Made by a program: the position numbers and the translations under genes. The notes under the pieces were generated by a model. That model was not told where the DNA came from, searched no databases, and was given only the letters and a program-made list of their open reading frames with translations. Source: Andrena cerasifolii (taxonomy: Eukaryota; Arthropoda; Insecta; Hymenoptera; Andrenidae). From it: 64,000 nucleotides of DNA. The first letter of the stretch is position 1. Each line of letters starts with the position of its first letter. Location of the stretch: the NCBI RefSeq assembly GCF_050908995.1, contig NC_135118.1:5580001-5644000 (forward strand), written 5' to 3'. Shown piece by piece: positions 33,123 through 42,983 of the stretch.

Positions 33123-33931
33123 GCATTGTTTTCTTTTCTCGGTGAGCGGAGCCCGATTTGGGGGGTGCAGAGAGAGGCGCAATCAGGGCCCAGAGCGGCA
33201 AATTTAGGGGTGGCAAAATTGGTTAATTGGTAATTTATAAATATTCAATTTTTTATACAATAAAAGTTTTTTCTTATTCAACAAATACCTGCAAAAAGTT
33301 AAATCACTGTCAAAAATTATATTTTAAAATACTTATTTATAATTAAACAGAAAGGGCGGTAAAAATTACTTTTGCCTAGAGCGGAGGAAGATCTAAGTAG
33401 ATTGGCCCCCGTCGATGAGTATATACCTACTATAAGCTCCAAAAGTCTTAGACCATGTTTTTTAACACTCTGTATAATCCGCTAAAGAGAAGAGCAAACA
33501 GAAAGAACTGTCATCGCGTTAAACGAAAATGGCCCAACGATCTGCGTGACGTGATACACGGCGTGTCAAGGTGCTTCGTCTGTTAGTAAAATCACGAGGG
33601 ACGAGGTGTTTTACTGGGGCGGGCAAACAGTTTAACAAGACTTTCCTTTCATCTTCTCGCGCGCAGAGACGATTACAAGCAGGATTACCGAAACACGCGG
33701 GCAAGGTTACGCTGTTCCTTAGAATACCTCGGGAAATTTGTCTTTTAGGGTAAGTGCGGGACTTAAGGTCGAGATTCTGGGGTTATATATATATATATAT
33801 ATATGTACACGAGGTGGCAGGGGCTGCGGAGTAGAACTTGCACCGCGAGCAAATCCACCAGGTTCGAATTTCATTAAGCTATCCGACTATTCGCGACAAT
33901 TCGTTGGATTATGTGATACGCGAGCTACGCG
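33123..33931. other. unassigned DNA with a TA microsatellite
   Basis: No gene is recognised. A (TA)n tract lies at 33784-33804. Two complementary 60-codon frames around 33519-33753 overlap on opposite strands. Confidence 0.35.
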
Positions 33932-33935
33932 TTAA

Positions 33936-34118
33936 GGGGTTATGCCTACCTGCAAGGTCTGAAAACGCAAGTATATTCGGGATTTTTTTTCTTCAATTTG
34001 AAGACTTTTTTTAAATAAACCGTGGTATATTCGAAAGTATATATTTTAAAGTTCTTGTAGTTTTTTTTGCAATGCGATAACTAAATAAATAATGGAATTA
34101 TAAGCGATCTCCCGACAG

Positions 34119-34122
<4 letters not shown>
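33936..34122 (+). mobile_element. half copy of the 18.76-kb TTAA family
   Basis: After TTAA (33932-33935) comes GGGGTTATGCCTACCTGCAA. The sequence then follows the right half of 18757-19488, in inverted sense, up to GCGATCTCCCGACAG. At that point a (TA)n tract of about 45 bp (34121-34162) begins and the rest of the element is missing. Confidence 0.8.
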
Positions 34123-34163
<41 letters not shown>

Positions 34164-34289
34164 TGTAAATAAAATATTAATATAAGACTCTTTGCATTTT
34201 TTGTTTTAATTACTTTAGTTCAACTTGCTACCTTTAATTAGAATCCAAATAAACAGAGCTTTAATGAGTCATTATGATAAAATATTCGA

Positions 34290-34460
34290 AACCGGACACA
34301 GATCCGGATTTCGAGTTATAATGAGTGATTCGAGTACCCGGATATATCCCGACACTCGGGTACTCGAATCTAAATTAAATAAGTACCCAGATATCCGAAT
34401 ATAAATTTTGTGGGTATCCGAGTACTCGGATACTCAAGACTCGGATATCCGTAAATCCGA
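34290..34460. repeat. degenerate CCCGGAT/CTCGGATAT repeat
   Basis: Short words such as CGAGTACCCGGATAT, CGGGTACTCGAAT and CGAGTACTCGGATAC recur in both orientations. The vocabulary is shared with the 30.65-kb minisatellite. It looks like a decayed element end or simple repeat; the class is unknown. Confidence 0.45.
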
Positions 34461-34823
34461 GAAATAGTAAGAGCCCTATCAAAAACTAATCAATCGATCA
34501 ATTTTGGCTAGACGCACATAAAATAAATATCCACTTTCAATTCATACTGAATTAATATAATATATTAGAAACTTTCTCTCGAAAAACTTCATTTTCGTAT
34601 GTCACGTATTTTTCTTTAAAAAAAAATCTCAAAGAATGCTCATTTTTCAGCCTCAGACACGAGACATTCTTCAAGAGAAACCATTACAAAACTCTCCCTA
34701 CCGTACTAAATCCTAGTTTTACGCTGGTCTCATCATATGAGATTTGAATCCCATGGTTCTGCGCATCGTACCTCTATTTTCGAACTTCCCAATTAGGGTT
34801 AACCGAAAGCTCTCGCAACAAAG

Positions 34824-35388
34824 TGGGGTTTATACAAAAATCGACTTTTGAAAAAACCGGTTTTCGAATTCCACTATTCCCAAAAAACCGGTTTTCGAAT
34901 TCCACTATTCCCAAAAAACCGGTTCAATCGGTTTCCGAAATTTCACAAAAAAGTATAATTAAAATAGTAAATAGATATTTGTACTTATTTTAAACATTTT
35001 CATTTTTTTTTATTTTTTTTTATTTTAGTGTTTATGGAATTACAAAAATATAACAAAATATAATATACTCTATCTATATAAAACCAAATAAATAAAAAAA
35101 TTAAAATAACTAAAATCCATGCAAAATATAAATTATAAATCTTTATTTCATTTAGTATTTTTCTTCAGAAATTAAGAACTCATCAAGTTTAGTTTTACAG
35201 TAAACTGTTAGCTAATACATACAATATGTATAATACATACAGTTTTTAATTAAAAAATTAATTCATTTTTACAGATTAATTCTAGTATATAAAACCGGTT
35301 ATTTAAATTTAAAACCCGGTTTTCGAATTTTATAAATTTATAAAAAAGCGGTTTTTAAAACCCGGTTTTTAAAAACCGACAAACCCTA
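34824..35388. mobile_element. hAT-type MITE (AAACCGGTTTT-rich)
   Basis: The left end is TGGGGTTTATACAAAAATCG; the right end read inward is TAGGGTTTGTCGGTTTTTAA. The flanks CAACAAAG (34816-34823) and GTACAAAG (35389-35396) agree at 6 of 8 positions, as an aged 8-bp hAT duplication would. Subterminal AAACCGGTTTTCGAATT copies are tandem at the left and mirrored at the right. An inverted fragment of the same family lies at 49696-49810. Confidence 0.65.
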
Positions 35389-35396
35389 GTACAAAG

Positions 35397-36982
35397 TACC
35401 TAAAAGTAGGTACCTAAATGCTATCTACAACCGAGAGTGAGATAATTCTACGTGGAGAAATAAATGAAAACTATAGGTACAATAAAATGATTTTGAAACA
35501 CGTTTCCATTTTCGAAAACGAATTCAGTCTAATATACTCATAGCATTTCACACATTTAGCTTCGAGGATTCTTTGGATATAGTTGATTCTGCCTGTGTTT
35601 CTTGTAGAGAAACATTGATAAATATCAATTTACTTGCTACCTTTACTTTACTGTTATTTATAATGATAAATAGCAACAAGGTTCTTATTTATTCTTTCTT
35701 TTTACTTTGCTATTATTATATTATCAATATAAAATATATAGCGGCCGTCGAAGCGTTAAAGAAACCATTTCTTTTTCAGACACACTCTGTATATTATGTG
35801 TATGATTTATTTGTGCACATACAATCTCGGTTGCATTACTCACTACAGGACATCCTGTAGATTATTTTGACTGTATTCTACGATAGACGAGGAACTCGGC
35901 AATTTAACAGACAGTAGACGATATAAGATAGAAGTGATTTCGATTATTCTAGATCACAATAATTAGAAGTGCTGCTAATTCTACTGTCACCGATAAATGT
36001 AAATAATCTACAGTATAACTAAATTATCGATTTTTATGAATATTTAATAATTAGTTGAATTTGAATATTTATCTATTCACTGAAAAATTAATTCGAAGCA
36101 CTGTTGCAAAAGATACAATATATTTAGATCGCAACTAACATTGTTAGCACAAAAGACAAATGTTTAAAAAATTATTGCAGAATCCCAAGAATTCTTTCGA
36201 AAACGAATCAGCTTAAGGCATAAAAATATTGTAAAAATGTTCAAGATGTGTTGTGGCCGTAAAGCTGCATTTTCGATGCAACTTTGACAACACAATCCTA
36301 CTAAACAATTTGAGATTCTTGAAAACCTCGTTAGGTACGCTTTGACATATGCTCGACGAAACAACACGTGAAATCCCACATCGTTTTGTAGCAAGCTCTG
36401 CACTTGCAATATCCATCGTCCAAGCACTTGCTAACGAGCAAAGCCTCTCTCTTGGTCCTTTGTTGTCCACGACATTTCATCGTGTAGATTGTAAAATATT
36501 TTAGGATGTAGGGAGCTTCTTGCCGAACGACACCAAATTCTACAGAAGCAAGAATCACTGGTGCCCTTTAACCGCAGAAGAGCCTCTTAGCTCGTTACTC
36601 TAAAGCTCTTTGAATTTATAACGACGACTCATATCGTGAAATGATAATTGACGAAATTTAATAACTTCACTAAGTAGTTCCTTTTTATGCGATTCACTGT
36701 CAGATATAAAATTCTAATAAAATTCATCATTTAATTTCCTACAACATAAGTGTCATAAGCATTAACAAAATGCCCAATTCGAATTAAAAAAAAACACTGA
36801 TAACCTAGAGAAAAATGATACTTTTGTTACCATACTTTCTAATTTCAAACCGTGTAACAGTCATTCTTATTAGCTTCTTCGTATGAACAAATGCAATTCA
36901 CACGTGCAAATGTACATATTATGTATTAGCTATTCAATCTTTTGTCTGGACAGATATCTTCTTATTCTCCTAGACAATATGC
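35397..36982. other. unassigned DNA
   Basis: No gene is called. The minus strand at 36160-36560 has three overlapping frames of 75-87 codons, one of them Cys-rich after a pyrimidine-rich AG, but I cannot confirm an exon. A 95-codon hydrophobic frame at 35573-35860 is AT-driven. Confidence 0.3.
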
Positions 36983-36986
36983 TTAA

Positions 36987-37708
36987 GGGGTCATGCTCAG
37001 TGAGGAGGCCGAAAACAGGGTGGTCTTTGGAAATTTTTTACTCAAAAGCTATAACACATTTCTCCAAAAATCTTTTTTCCTTTTAAGGATTGCATCTAGT
37101 ACCGTGCATCGTAATTTTTTCATTTAAAAATATTTATCAATAACTAAGTTATTGTTTATCACTCGAAGGTTCTCTCAAAAAAAGGCTTCTGCGGTGACCA
37201 CTGCTGCTCGAAAGTCGATCATCTAAAATAAAAAATTCAAAAGAATTTACTTATTATATTATATTATCTAGTATTTGAACGAATGTTTTTTCGAAATATT
37301 GATTTGGGAAAAAATGGCTGATGTTTAAAGTAAAAGTTTCAATTTTTATCTTAAAACTTGCCTGATTTTCGTCAATTAAAAGAAAACTAAGCATCGGATA
37401 AAAAAATCCTTCGTTCAAATACTAGATAATATAATATAATAAGTAAATTCTTTTCAATTTTTTATTTTAGATAATCGACGTTCGAGCAGCAGTGATCACC
37501 GCAGAAGCCTTTTCTATTTATAGAACCTTCGAGTGATGGACAATAACTTAGTTATTAATAAATATTTTTAAATGAAAAAATTACGATGCACGGTACTAGA
37601 TGCAATCCTTAAAAGGAAAAAAGATTTTCTGAGATATGTGTTATAGCTTTTGAGTAAAAAATTTCCAAAGACCACCCTTTTTTCGGCCTCCTGACTGAGC
37701 ATGACCCC
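36987..37708. mobile_element. TTAA palindromic element (GGGGTCATGCTCAG family)
   Basis: TTAA at 36983-36986 and 37709-37712. The ends are GGGGTCATGCTCAGTGAGGA and mirrored GGGGTCATGCTCAGTCAGGA. The arms are nearly identical inverted copies (CTTTGGAAATTTTTTACTCA; ACCGTGCATCGTAATTTTTT). AGTGATCACCG at 37491-37501 and its mirrored form near 37193 match the motif in the 18.76-kb and 41.0-kb families. No coding capacity is present. Confidence 0.92.
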
Positions 37709-38469
37709 TTAAGAAATTACATGACAATTACAATTAATGATTTATAAAAAAAATCATCTAATAGACTGTTCACATTTCTGGGTAAAATTTGCGCCGGTCA
37801 AAAATACATGTGTCAAAATATTTCCAAACAAAATTATACTAAAACGTTTTACAAAACGTCGACGATATGGCCATCACCGACAGGAATTCTCTTTTCGTTA
37901 CTATTCGCGAAACCCAAACACTAAACGAATTTTCAAAATTTAGTTATCTGCGATGATAAAAGCCCATTTTTTAGTTAAAATAACACAATCGTCTTAAAAT
38001 GGTCTTTGACCCCGTAAATATCGGTTTTCACGTTTTTTGAGTCGGTTTCGTGAGCTAAACAACGTAATAAAAGTATTGGTGAAACACCTCGATCGTAAGT
38101 CGAGACAGTTTTACAGAATCTTTTCTGGAAATTTCAAGTAAATTCTTCAAATATTTCGCACGAAATTGTCCTTTGGAAAAATCAGGATTACAAATTCTTT
38201 TATTCCGTTCCCTCGTGATCATTGATTTTTTGTTAAACAAATTGCAAGAAAGTTGTATTGAATGAGAAAGGAGGGTTGGGCTGCCCACAGAACGTAATAT
38301 AATTTGTCATCCTGCCAAGACTATTGACTCTGGACTTGTAGGTCGAAGGGGTGTTTTATATTCGTGCGAATAAAATTGCGTAAGTGCGTTAATTATGTAA
38401 ATTTTAATGTAATATTTTAGGAGCGTGGTTTCTACCGTTTCCTCATCGCTTATGGTATGAAAATGGAAA

Positions 38470-38665
38470 AATATCACAAATTATTTGAAGGGTAAGGGGA
38501 AAAACTGGAAATCTCCGTTTTTCGTGATTTTGCGATTTATAGCATATTTTCTTGGAGGCAAACTGGGACTACAAAACTGTCAGAGCACAAAGGGTAAAAA
38601 GTTCAAATGCTCCTGGAAAATAACATTAAAGGTTTAGTATAAGTGCTGGTTAAACACAGGGAATG
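38470..38665 (+). repeat. interspersed repeat family A, copy 1
   Basis: CGTTTTTCGTGATTTTGCGA, TTATAGCATATTTTCTTGGA and CACAAAGGGTAAAAAGTTCA recur inverted at 49838-50062. The end ACTGGTTAAAAACAGG-like part recurs at 61148-61206. Copies differ at many positions, so they are old. The class is unknown and there is no open frame. Confidence 0.75.
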
Positions 38666-38789
38666 TCCATTCAGAAACGTCCCCACTCTTTGCCTAAGCA
38701 TAAGCTTCTGAAGTCAAGGTGAAAGAAGAAATTATTTAACAAGGGAAGGCCGCGACATCTGGGACACGAATTTTGATGAATCTCATATA

Positions 38790-39835
38790 TGAGTCGTTCA
38801 TTTTGAAAGTGGCGTAAGTCCATTTATGTTCGAATCGAGATATTGAAGGGTTTGCGTTGGATTAAATTTAAAAATACGGGTAACAGGTAACATAGTAGAT
38901 AATGTTTTTGGGTTTCCAAGGGTGTCAAATTTATCATCCCAATTAGCATAATTAACATTATTTAAGGAATAATATGTGTTTGATGGCTATGAATGGACTT
39001 ACGCCACTTTCAAAATCAATGAAATGACGTTTTCAATTCTTAAGAAAGCACAAGTCCATAGGAAAAGTAGATTTCCCTTGAAATAAAAATAAGTGTACAC
39101 ACTTTTGTTATAAAATAAAAATATATTCAACTTTTATTCTTTGTTAAGTAATTTTTACATTAAAATTAATAATGTTTTATTAATTATTATTCAGTCTTCT
39201 CCAGTCCTTGTAGGCGGGAGTGCTTTAAAATAATTATGGTTTGCAGATGGTATATAATATAATAAATCCATTAAGTCCTTATATTTTAGATTGTGATTGG
39301 TCTCGTTTTTTTTTCGTTCAAGTCGCGTATTCCAATACATTTTTCGTGCACTTTATCTGTTTGCTGTGGTTTTAGTTGTGACTGCTTTATGTCCCGCAGA
39401 CATTTACTTTGTAACATGCAATTAATTTGTTACAAACAAATTATTAACAAATTGCTGAGAATTACAATGAATCCGTCAGCGGATCGAAAGTGAAATTTGA
39501 GATTAAATTGTTTGTAACAAATTCATTGCACGTCGATAATTGAACTGCTACCTTGATAATTAAACATAAAGCTGTGATCTCAAAAAATTTCATTGCACAA
39601 TATTTTCCATATCCATTTGAAACTCTCGCAATGGGACTCACGCCACTTTCAAAATAAACTTCCTCGTCACTTCATTAACCAGCATATTTTCGTTTTACAA
39701 AATTTTAATGATCTTAAATATATTAGTAACAATTTGCTTCAGAATGAAAAGATCATGTAAAAATGTAACTATTAAGATAGCTAACTCGATTTTTCTGGAA
39801 AATGGACTTACGCCACTTTCAAAATAAACCGCTCA
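38790..39835. mobile_element. 1,046-bp MITE with repeated terminal motif
   Basis: TATA lies on both sides (38786-38789, 39836-39839). The left end is TGAGTCGTTCATTTTGAAAG and the right end read inward is TGAGCGGTTTATTTTGAAAG, followed by TGGCGTAAGTCCATT. The motif GACTTACGCCACTTTCAAAAT also occurs internally near 38997 and, as GGACTCACGCC..., near 39634. The right arm of the surrounding palindrome keeps an empty site (CTCATATATGTTGTAG). A truncated copy is at 5515-5790. The interior has a 66-codon frame of no known family. Confidence 0.85.
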
Positions 39836-40130
39836 TATATTGTAGTGTAGGTGTAGTAGACCAAAATATGTCTCACATGTTGGGTCCACTGCCCCAGAGT
39901 TTCCGAAATATTAATAAAAAAAAGATGTTTATGCGTTGACGAACAGAAGCGATAGCGAAATTTATTCGAACACCGGTTCGATTCTCACTGGCATCATTTT
40001 TTTCTATAAATGTATTTTGTATTATTTTATTCCTCAAAAGATAAAGTACTATTTTTTACAATTTAAAATATGACAATATGTAACTATAACAAATGGAACT
40101 ATAAAATTCACGACGCCATGCACATCCAAT

Positions 40131-40334
40131 AAAAGATGTATGGCCACAGGTACATTTTTTAATTCAACAATTAGTTTCTAGTGGACATTTCATTTAATTA
40201 TTCATACCCAGCTATCAGCGCCAATTTATATTGACATGGTACAGTACGCATGGTATTCTTGTTAGCTAACAGACACTAGAAACATTTTTCTTAAATTAGA
40301 ACAAAAAAATGTACCTGTGGCCATACATCTTTTT
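40131..40334. mobile_element. 204-bp inverted-repeat segment at palindrome centre
   Basis: AAAAGATGTATGGCCACAGG then TACATTTTTT at the left is mirrored by AATGTACCTGTGGCCATACA then TCTTTT at the right. It could be a MITE inserted near the centre of the larger palindrome or the innermost part of the palindrome itself. The better match of its ends compared with the flanking arm favours a separate, younger insertion. Confidence 0.6.
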
Positions 40335-41009
40335 ACAATTTTTTCGTTTCATTAGTTTTTACGATAAATGTCATTTTTTAGAATGTAAAAAATAGTACTT
40401 TATCTTTTGAGGAATAAAACAATACAAAATATATTTATAGGAAAAAAAATGATCCCAGTGAGAATCGAACCGGTGAAAGTTCCGGTGCGAGAGCTGCCCT
40501 TTACAAGCGCCGCTATTTATCGTTACAATAAACTTCGCTATCGCTTCTGCTCGTCAACGCATAAACATCTATTTTTTATTAATATTTCGGAAACTCTGGG
40601 GTAGCGGACCCAACATGCGAGACATATATTCGTCTACTACACCTCCACTACAACATATATGAGATTCATCAAAATCCGTGCCCCAGATGTCGCGACCTGC
40701 CCTTGTACGCAGAACATTATATAAGAAAATGAAATTCATTGAACTTATTTCTTTACTGGTGCACTAATGTACAAAAACTAAATTTTCTCGATAAAGCTGG
40801 TTTGCGACATTCTCGTCAGATCATTCGTTATATTATTATTCCAATCTGTAACAATAGACGCTCTATACGTCGTCCTACCATTTCAATAGACACTTCACAT
40901 CTTTGTACCACCGAATTGCTTACACTTTTAAGAATTTCTGGCTCGATGAAAGCCGACTGTGGAAATCAAGTAAACATTTAGGCGAAGTATCGCCCCAAAC
41001 GCTAATTAA

Positions 41010-41484
41010 GGGGTTATACCTAGTCAGGCGGCCGAAGAGAGGCGAATATTTGTGAATTTTTTTTAAGAAGCAGAAGCGTATATTTTTACAAATTTTTTTT
41101 CGCGTAATTTTTGCACGAAAAAATCAGGATTTCAACTTTAAATACCCGCCATTTTGTTTTAAATTAATATTTCGGAAAATTCTCTCCGTCAATCGGAAGA
41201 TGCATTAATATACTAATGAAATCTTTTTTTTTTTTTGATTTTAGATAATCCGCTTCCGAATGGCAGTGCTCGCCGCAAAAGCAAATTTTTTAAAAAAGGC
41301 TTCTTGCATGCGGGTTGTTACTTTATTATAAACGTAAATATTTTTCCACGAAAAAATTACCAAACGTTCTTTAAATGTTGCTGTTTTAACTGCAAAATGT
41401 TCTGTACGAATATATGCTTCCGCTTTATCAAAAAAAATTCACAAACATTCGCCTCTATTCGGCCGTCTGACTAGGTATAACCCC
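41010..41484. mobile_element. TTAA palindromic element (GGGGTTATACCTAGTCAGG family)
   Basis: TTAA at 41006-41009 and 41485-41488. The left end is GGGGTTATACCTAGTCAGGC and the right end read inward is GGGGTTATACCTAGTCAGAC. Mirrored subterminal words include GGCCGAAGAGAGGCGAATAT. It is 475 bp. An internal AGTGCTCGCCG (about 41265) corresponds to the AGTGATCACCG motif of related families. A truncated copy is at 11640-12023. Confidence 0.9.
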
Positions 41485-41488
41485 TTAA

Positions 41489-41689
41489 CCCGGGAGTAGG
41501 CGCATGTCGGTCTTTTCGACCGACGATTTCATATGTTTTGAAACATGATCCACTTACAAGGAACACTTACATATGTTAACAGAAAGTTTTTGAATTTTTA
41601 ATTTTACCTGATCCGGCTCAGAGAAAACTTGCTCACCGCACAGCGCCTTTATCAAAACAGCTTCCGCGAGAATGGCTGTTATTCGTTCA
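41489..41689. mobile_element. piggyBac-like TTAA element end, truncated
   Basis: Directly after the TTAA at 41485-41488 comes CCCGGGAGTAGGCGCATGTC, resembling the CCCGGCGGGAGGGCGC terminus at 23587. A short GGTCTTTTCGACC hairpin follows. No second terminus is found before the next element starts near 41690, so it is a fragment that shares its TTAA with the preceding element. Confidence 0.5.
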
Positions 41690-41844
41690 TTTCTTAATGT
41701 TTTTCTACAACGAAATTACTGAGAGTTGCTACATATATGTACTTTTAAAATAAGCGAATAGTTGTAGAAAAATATACAGTAGAGAATCCACAAAAAATTC
41801 CCGAAAATCGCGTTCTTTTTCGAAAGCTGACTAGGCATAACCCC
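41690..41844 (-). mobile_element. half copy of the 15.49-kb TTAA family
   Basis: The stretch AATTACTGAGAGTTGCTACA...CGCGTTCTTTTTCGAAAGC matches half of the palindrome at 15489-15879 and ends TGACTAGGCATAACCCC then TTAA (41845-41848). The other half is missing. Confidence 0.8.
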
Positions 41845-42054
41845 TTAAGCGTTGAGCAAGTAGTCTATGTACGACATCGAACAGACACGCGGAGCTTAAA
41901 ATAAAAGTGTCGAAGTTCCTTTATCACAGAGAGCTTTCATTTACTACAACCTGTCTCTTAGATTTTTGTGCTCAACAACATATATTTCAAGGAGAAACAA
42001 AGCGGCACCGGACACCTCTGTACTGTCCGTTGCAAGCAGTATTTGTTTAACTCT

Positions 42055-42983
42055 AAGCCAAGCCTTTCCAAGTAGGGGAAAACCACTCCTGAAACACATG
42101 TTTCGGTTCTCCCTCCAACGCTACGCCTTCAGCTAATGTGGGAGGATTCCTACTACCCTTTCTCCGAGGAGACAGTAACGCCGCCAGGAAGCATGTTGGG
42201 GCGCTTTAGGGTGAAACTACCAAATGTGTCAAGTTTTTATAGGAAATTTCATGACTTAAAAATAGTAGGAAAAATTAAAATTTAAACTAGCATTTCAAAA
42301 TGACGGTAAAAAGAATTTAAAAAAATTATTACATACAACGATACAGTAATTTAAAAAATTTAGTAATTATTATTGTATCTGTTGGAATGTGTACAACGAT
42401 AGACTGTTCCTAGAGTTAGAGTGTCAGGGACTTTAAGGACCCGGTAACTTATGAGTTTCCTTTCTTTCGCTACAGGAGACCCAAAAGAGGGGAAAACGGT
42501 CTTCTCGACTCCTGCGCTTCTCAGTCCGAGAAAACCCTCTGAACGGATAACTTGTATCGCGCTAAAGACTATTCTTTCTATTACTTTTAGTTTAAGTTTT
42601 ACACAGTTCTTATTATTATTATTATACTGACGTTCGACTGTTGTAACTTTTATTTTCTTGAATAAATAAACATTATATTCTAACAGTATCGTTGTATGTA
42701 ATAATTTTTTAAAATTCCTTTTACGTCATTTTGAAATGCTAGTTTAAATTTTAATTGTTCCTACTATATTTAAGTCGTCATGAAATTTCCTATAAAAACT
42801 TGACACATTTGGTACGTTCACTCTAAAGCGCCCCAAACATGCTTCCTAGCGGCGTTACTGTCTCCTCGGCGAAAGGGTAGTAGGAATCCTCCCACCTTAG
42901 CTGAAGGCGTAGCGATGGAGGGAGAAACCGAAACATGTGTTTCAGGAGTGGTTTTCCCCTACTTGGGAAGGCCTGCTCTAAGC
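42055..42983. mobile_element. palindromic element interrupted by a solo LTR
   Basis: The left arm (about 42060-42352) and right arm (about 42691-42972) are inverted copies. Examples are AAGTAGGGGAAAACCACTCC, ACATGTTTCGGTTCTCCCTC and CATTTCAAAATGACG. The central loop of about 30 bp carries a 306-bp LTR. No obvious terminal duplication or transposase was found. Confidence 0.85.
42380..42685 (+). mobile_element. solo LTR (306 bp) with GTATC target duplication
   Basis: It starts TGTTGGAAT and ends ATTCTAACA (short inverted TG...CA ends) and is flanked by GTATC at 42375-42379 and 42686-42690. AATAAATAAA lies about 20 bp from its 3' end, in the place expected for polyadenylation. It sits at the edge of the loop of a palindromic element. 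The sequence is unrelated to the 3.18-kb solo LTR. A 5-bp duplication fits gypsy, BEL or copia elements; the family is not assigned. Confidence 0.9.

Larger units (their letters stand above)
38740..40705. mobile_element. palindromic element with nested insertions
   Basis: The left end is CAAGGGAAGGCCGCGACATC and the right end read inward is CAAGGGCAGGTCGCGACATC. The arm continues through GGATTTTGATGAATCTCATA, is broken by a MITE at 38790-39835, and resumes with TAGTGTAGGTGTAGTAG...CGACGAACAGAAGCGATAGCG. The mirror of all this lies at 40440-40705. Both arms include a B-box-like CCGGTTCGATTCTCACTGG. Near the centre is a 204-bp inverted-repeat segment (40131-40334). No transposase is present. 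Confidence 0.82.

Noticed and set aside
36331..36558. Cys-rich 75-codon minus-strand frame as a secreted peptide or exon
   Set aside because: A pyrimidine-rich AG precedes it, but there is no signal peptide, no good donor site, and two other frames of the same size overlap.
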